Assembly (NCBI GenBank): GCA_964580575.1
Contig: CAZOLJ010000039.1
Location: 1-43,542, forward strand
Length of the DNA stretch: 43,542 nucleotides
Source: CAVPDE01 sp964580575
GTDB taxonomy: Bacteria > Desulfobacterota > DSM-4660 > Desulfatiglandales > HGW-15
Direction of reading: 5' to 3'
The position numbers and the translations under genes are program-made. Below the pieces are notes generated by a model. That model saw only the letters and a program-made list of their open reading frames with translations. It had not been told where the DNA came from and ran no database searches. Below are positions 40,864-43,542 of the stretch, in pieces; position 1 is the first letter of the stretch, and each line of letters opens with the position of its first letter.

Positions 40864-41293
40864 CCTTTACATCGTGATCGTCGGCTGCGGGCGTCTTGGG
40901 TCTCACCTGGCCAATCAGCTCAGTCACGTGGGCCATTCGGTCGTGGTGATCGACAGGGATGAAGCGGCCCTGAACGGTCTGTCTTCCGATTTCAGTGGCT
41001 TTCGGGTTGAGGGCGACGCCACACAGATGGCGGTGCTGAAAGAGGCCAAGCTAAAAAGGGCCGACGCCTTCTTCGCTACAACCCACGAGGACAACGTCAA
41101 CCTGATGGTGGCCCAGATCGCTCGGAAGATCTTCAATGTTCCCCATGTTCTCGCCAGGGTCTTCGATCCGAGGCGCCAGCAGGTTTTTGACCGGCTCGGC
41201 ATCGAAACCATTTGTCCCACATCTGTGGCCGCCGAGATGTTCCTTTTGGCCGTTGCAAGCGGTCGCGCTGCACAGGGGGATGTACAGCCATGA
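40853..41293 (+). CDS. trkA: TrkA-N (RCK) domain protein, short form
   Basis: A 146-residue Rossmann-fold NAD-binding regulator with IVIVGCGRLGSHLAN (the GxGxxG nucleotide loop), VVIDRDEAAL and GDATQM. It carries only the RCK-N half; the RCK-C domain is missing, so it is shorter than usual TrkA. The ATG at 40853 has GGGGAG six bases upstream; an ATG at 40847 is less well placed. It overlaps the next trkA gene by 4 bases, and the two small proteins may form a mixed gating ring for TrkH. Confidence 0.87.
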   Translation: MSHSLYIVIVGCGRLGSHLANQLSHVGHSVVVIDRDEAALNGLSSDFSGFRVEGDATQMAVLKEAKLKRADAFFATTHEDNVNLMVAQIARKIFNVPHVLARVFDPRRQQVFDRLGIETICPTSVAAEMFLLAVASGRAAQGDVQP

Positions 41294-41952
41294 AAGTCAT
41301 CATCGTTGGCGGAGGCAACACGCTCTACTTCCTTTGCCGGAACTTCGCCGCCAAGGGGTACGAGGTGGTCCTCATCAACCGGAACCCGGAGGAATGCGTC
41401 CAGCTGGCCCGTCAACTTTCGGCCATGGTGGTTTGCGGCGACGGCAGCGATCCCGCAATTCTCAATGAAGCCGGCGCCATGGGGGCGGACGTGGTGCTCG
41501 CCATCACGCCCAACGATCAGGATAACCTGGTCATCTGTCAACTGGCCTCGCTCCAGTTCGGCGTGCCGCGCGCCGTGGCCCTGGCCAACGACCCCGATAA
41601 TGCCGAGATCTTCCAAAACCTGGGAGTGGCCGCCTTTTCCACCACGCACATCGTCGGCAGCCTGATCGAACAGCGGGCCTCCCTGGAGCAGATCACCAAT
41701 CTTCTTCCGGTTGCCGAAGGAAGGGTGAATGTCACGGAAATCGCTCTGGACGCCGGTTTCCCTGTGGCGGGAAAGCTTCTGAAAGAAATAGATCTCCCGG
41801 AAAACGCCCTGGTGGCGGTCGTGATTCGGGAGAATCAGCCGATCGTTCCCCGCGGCGCCACACGGCTGCTGGCCGGAGACAGGGTGGTGCTGATCACCCT
41901 GCCGGAAAACCATGGTCCCGTGCTGAAAGCGTTCACAGGGGAGGGGGAATAG
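41290..41952 (+). CDS. trkA: TrkA protein with RCK-N and RCK-C domains
   Basis: A 220-residue potassium-channel regulator. VIIVGGGNTLYFLCR opens the NAD-binding domain, GDGSDPAIL and AITPNDQDNLV follow, and residues about 145-215 form the RCK-C (TrkA-C) domain (VTEIALDAGF, VPRGATRLLAGDRVVLI). The ATGA overlap couples it to the short TrkA gene. It would regulate the TrkH channel encoded 10 bases downstream in response to nucleotides. Confidence 0.9.
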   Translation: MKVIIVGGGNTLYFLCRNFAAKGYEVVLINRNPEECVQLARQLSAMVVCGDGSDPAILNEAGAMGADVVLAITPNDQDNLVICQLASLQFGVPRAVALANDPDNAEIFQNLGVAAFSTTHIVGSLIEQRASLEQITNLLPVAEGRVNVTEIALDAGFPVAGKLLKEIDLPENALVAVVIRENQPIVPRGATRLLAGDRVVLITLPENHGPVLKAFTGEGE

Positions 41953-41962
41953 GAGGCGGGCC

Positions 41963-43459
41963 TTGCGGGAAAAGGAGTATCTCAAACAACGCTATTGCGC
42001 GATCATTTCATCGGTGGGCATGATCCTCGTTCTTCTGGGCCTATTGATGCTGACACCGCTTCTGGTTCTCCCCGCCTACCCCGGAGAAGCCGGAAATGCC
42101 TGGGCGTTTGCCCTTCCCGCATGCATCCTCGGATTGGCAGGGCTTCCGCTGAAAAAGCTGTTTCGCACTGCTTCCCAAAGAGCCCTCTCCATCGAGGAGG
42201 GGGGCATGATTGTTCTCATCAGTTGGATCGTCGCCGTTGTTTTTTCGGCACTGCCCTTCATGTTTCTGCTGGGGCACACCTTTTCTCAGGCCGTTTTTGA
42301 GGCGGTGAGCGGATGGACCACTACCGGGCTTTCCACGGTGGATGTGACCAAGGCAGGCCCCATGATCCTGCTCTGGCGCAGCATTACCCAACTGGCGGGA
42401 GGGGCGGGGCTGGCCGTTATCATGATGTCGGCCATCGTCGGTCCAACTGGAGCGGGCATATCCATCGCCGAGGGCAGAGGCGATCAACTGGTTCCCCAGG
42501 TGCGTCAGTCGGCTCGGCTGGTGCTGATCATTTATGCCGGATACGCCGTTGTCGGGACCCTTTCCTACCGGGCAGTGGGAATGTCTTTTTTCGACGCCGT
42601 CAACCATACCTTTGCCGCCATATCCACAGGAGGCTTCTCAACCCATGTGGAAAGCATTGGCTACTGGGATTCCCCGGCCGTCGAGGGCGTGTCGATTCCG
42701 CTGATGCTGATCGGCAATATGAGCTTCGTCACCGCATGGTCCTTGTTGCGCGGCCGATTTCGGTCCGTTATCCGCAACGGCGAGGTTCGCGTAATGACCG
42801 TGCTGATCCCCCTGTCCGCGATGGCCGTGCTTATCTTCACCTGTCAGTCGATATTCCCCGGACTTGAAAAGGCCACCCGCGTTGCGGCTTTTGAGACCAT
42901 ATCCGCCCTGACCACAACCGGATTTCAGACGGTGGGCTACGGCAACTGGAACGACTTCGGCATCTTCATATTGATTCTGCTCATGCTGATCGGCGGCGGA
43001 ACCTGTTCCACGGCCGGTGGGGTCAAACAGTTCCGGGTCTATCTGCTGTATAAGCTCCTCGTCTGGGACATCGCGCGCGCGTTGCTGCCCCGGTCAGTGA
43101 TTATGGAACGACCCATCTGGGAAGACGATCGGCGCGTCTTTGTCGATGATGCCAGGGTGCGCCAGGTGGGCGTCTTTGTGTCTCTGTATTCGGCAACCTA
43201 TCTGCTGGGGGTCTTGGTCATGTGTGGTTGCGGCTACACTCTGAAGGAGGCGCTTTTCGAATTCGCCTCTGCCCTATCCAATTCCGGTTTGTCGGTTGGG
43301 GTGGTTTCGCCGCAGATGCCCGGCACGGCAATGTGGGCATTAACCCTATCCATGTTCCTCGGGCGGCTGGAGTTTCTTGTTGTGATCACCAGCCTGATCA
43401 AACTCGTTGGAGACGGCCGTCGCTTGATGGCCTCCACATCGAGACAGAAAGGGGGGTGA
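41963..43459 (+). CDS. trkH: TrkH-family potassium uptake protein
   Basis: A 498-residue membrane protein with the four-fold pore architecture of Trk/Ktr transporters. The pore-loop regions are SGWTTTGLSTVD, FAAISTGGFSTH, ALTTTGFQTVG and SALSNSGLSVG, each with the conserved filter glycine. The start is a TTG at 41963 with a perfect AGGAGG six bases upstream, and the first residues (MREKEYLKQRYCAI) are typical TrkH. It ends the kinase-receiver-TrkA operon, so potassium uptake appears to be placed under two-component and sigma54 control. Confidence 0.93.
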   Translation: MREKEYLKQRYCAIISSVGMILVLLGLLMLTPLLVLPAYPGEAGNAWAFALPACILGLAGLPLKKLFRTASQRALSIEEGGMIVLISWIVAVVFSALPFMFLLGHTFSQAVFEAVSGWTTTGLSTVDVTKAGPMILLWRSITQLAGGAGLAVIMMSAIVGPTGAGISIAEGRGDQLVPQVRQSARLVLIIYAGYAVVGTLSYRAVGMSFFDAVNHTFAAISTGGFSTHVESIGYWDSPAVEGVSIPLMLIGNMSFVTAWSLLRGRFRSVIRNGEVRVMTVLIPLSAMAVLIFTCQSIFPGLEKATRVAAFETISALTTTGFQTVGYGNWNDFGIFILILLMLIGGGTCSTAGGVKQFRVYLLYKLLVWDIARALLPRSVIMERPIWEDDRRVFVDDARVRQVGVFVSLYSATYLLGVLVMCGCGYTLKEALFEFASALSNSGLSVGVVSPQMPGTAMWALTLSMFLGRLEFLVVITSLIKLVGDGRRLMASTSRQKGG

Positions 43460-43542
43460 TCCAAACGAAACACGCTTCAAGAAAAGTACAGGCCAGGAAA
43501 AACCTTCGTTACCTTTTGTGCGACGTTTCAGGCCGGTTTGAA

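Overview
The window looks like chromosomal DNA of a strictly anaerobic deltaproteobacterium, of the sulfate-reducing or syntrophic kind (Desulfobacterota/Syntrophobacterales-like). This is inferred from gene content: a selenocysteine formate dehydrogenase, an Rnf complex with a tetrahaem c3-type cytochrome, a ferredoxin-dependent 2-oxoacid oxidoreductase, sigma54-linked two-component control, and intergenic spacers full of heptamer and C/G-rich palindromic repeats. No rRNA, tRNA, CRISPR array, transposase or phage gene was seen.

Layout. 1-450 (minus): the end of a HEPN/MNT toxin-antitoxin pair, cut by the window edge. 712-7823 (minus): a branched-chain-amino-acid-type ABC importer (binding protein, livH, livM, livG, livF) followed by an acyl-CoA synthetase and a single-domain response regulator, which fits import and CoA activation of an organic acid. 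8436-10343 (plus): a CbpA-type J-protein directly abutting a PP-loop tRNA-thiolase-like enzyme. 10450-12204: an unknown membrane/coiled-coil protein (minus) and rseC (plus). 12158-28465 (minus): a co-directional run of 17 genes that starts with a selenoprotein formate dehydrogenase and continues through NuoE-like, regulator-like, [FeFe]-hydrogenase-like, [2Fe-2S] and NuoF-like genes. It then reaches a c3-type cytochrome and rnfC, D, G, E, A, B. 28777-31510 (plus, divergent): a four-subunit 2-oxoacid:ferredoxin oxidoreductase. 31693-33168 (minus): a PurF-like protein without its catalytic cysteine. 33583-36582 (plus): a TAXI-type TRAP transporter. 36752-43459 (plus): an NtrC-family activator, a near-perfect sigma54 promoter, then a KinB-like kinase, a receiver-TPR protein, two TrkA proteins and TrkH.

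The 12-28 kb region is the most interesting part. Formate, NADH, ferredoxin, a periplasmic cytochrome and an ion-pumping Rnf complex appear to be wired together. Several parts are non-standard. The formate dehydrogenase reads through an in-frame UGA followed by a bacterial SECIS hairpin. RnfB is fused to a GltD/NfnB-like FAD/pyridine-nucleotide oxidoreductase, while RnfC lacks the NADH/FMN-site motif of normal RnfC and RnfD lacks the usual flavin-attachment motif. Between the NuoE- and NuoF-like genes lies a tightly overlapped block (RsbW-like ATPase, [FeFe]-hydrogenase-like protein without the proton-relay cysteine, two DRTGG proteins, PHP protein, second HATPase) that looks like a redox-sensing or regulatory module rather than a catalytic hydrogenase.

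The divergent 2-oxoacid oxidoreductase operon would supply or consume the same reduced ferredoxin. It shares a 311-bp control region with the formate dehydrogenase operon that contains two large dyads.
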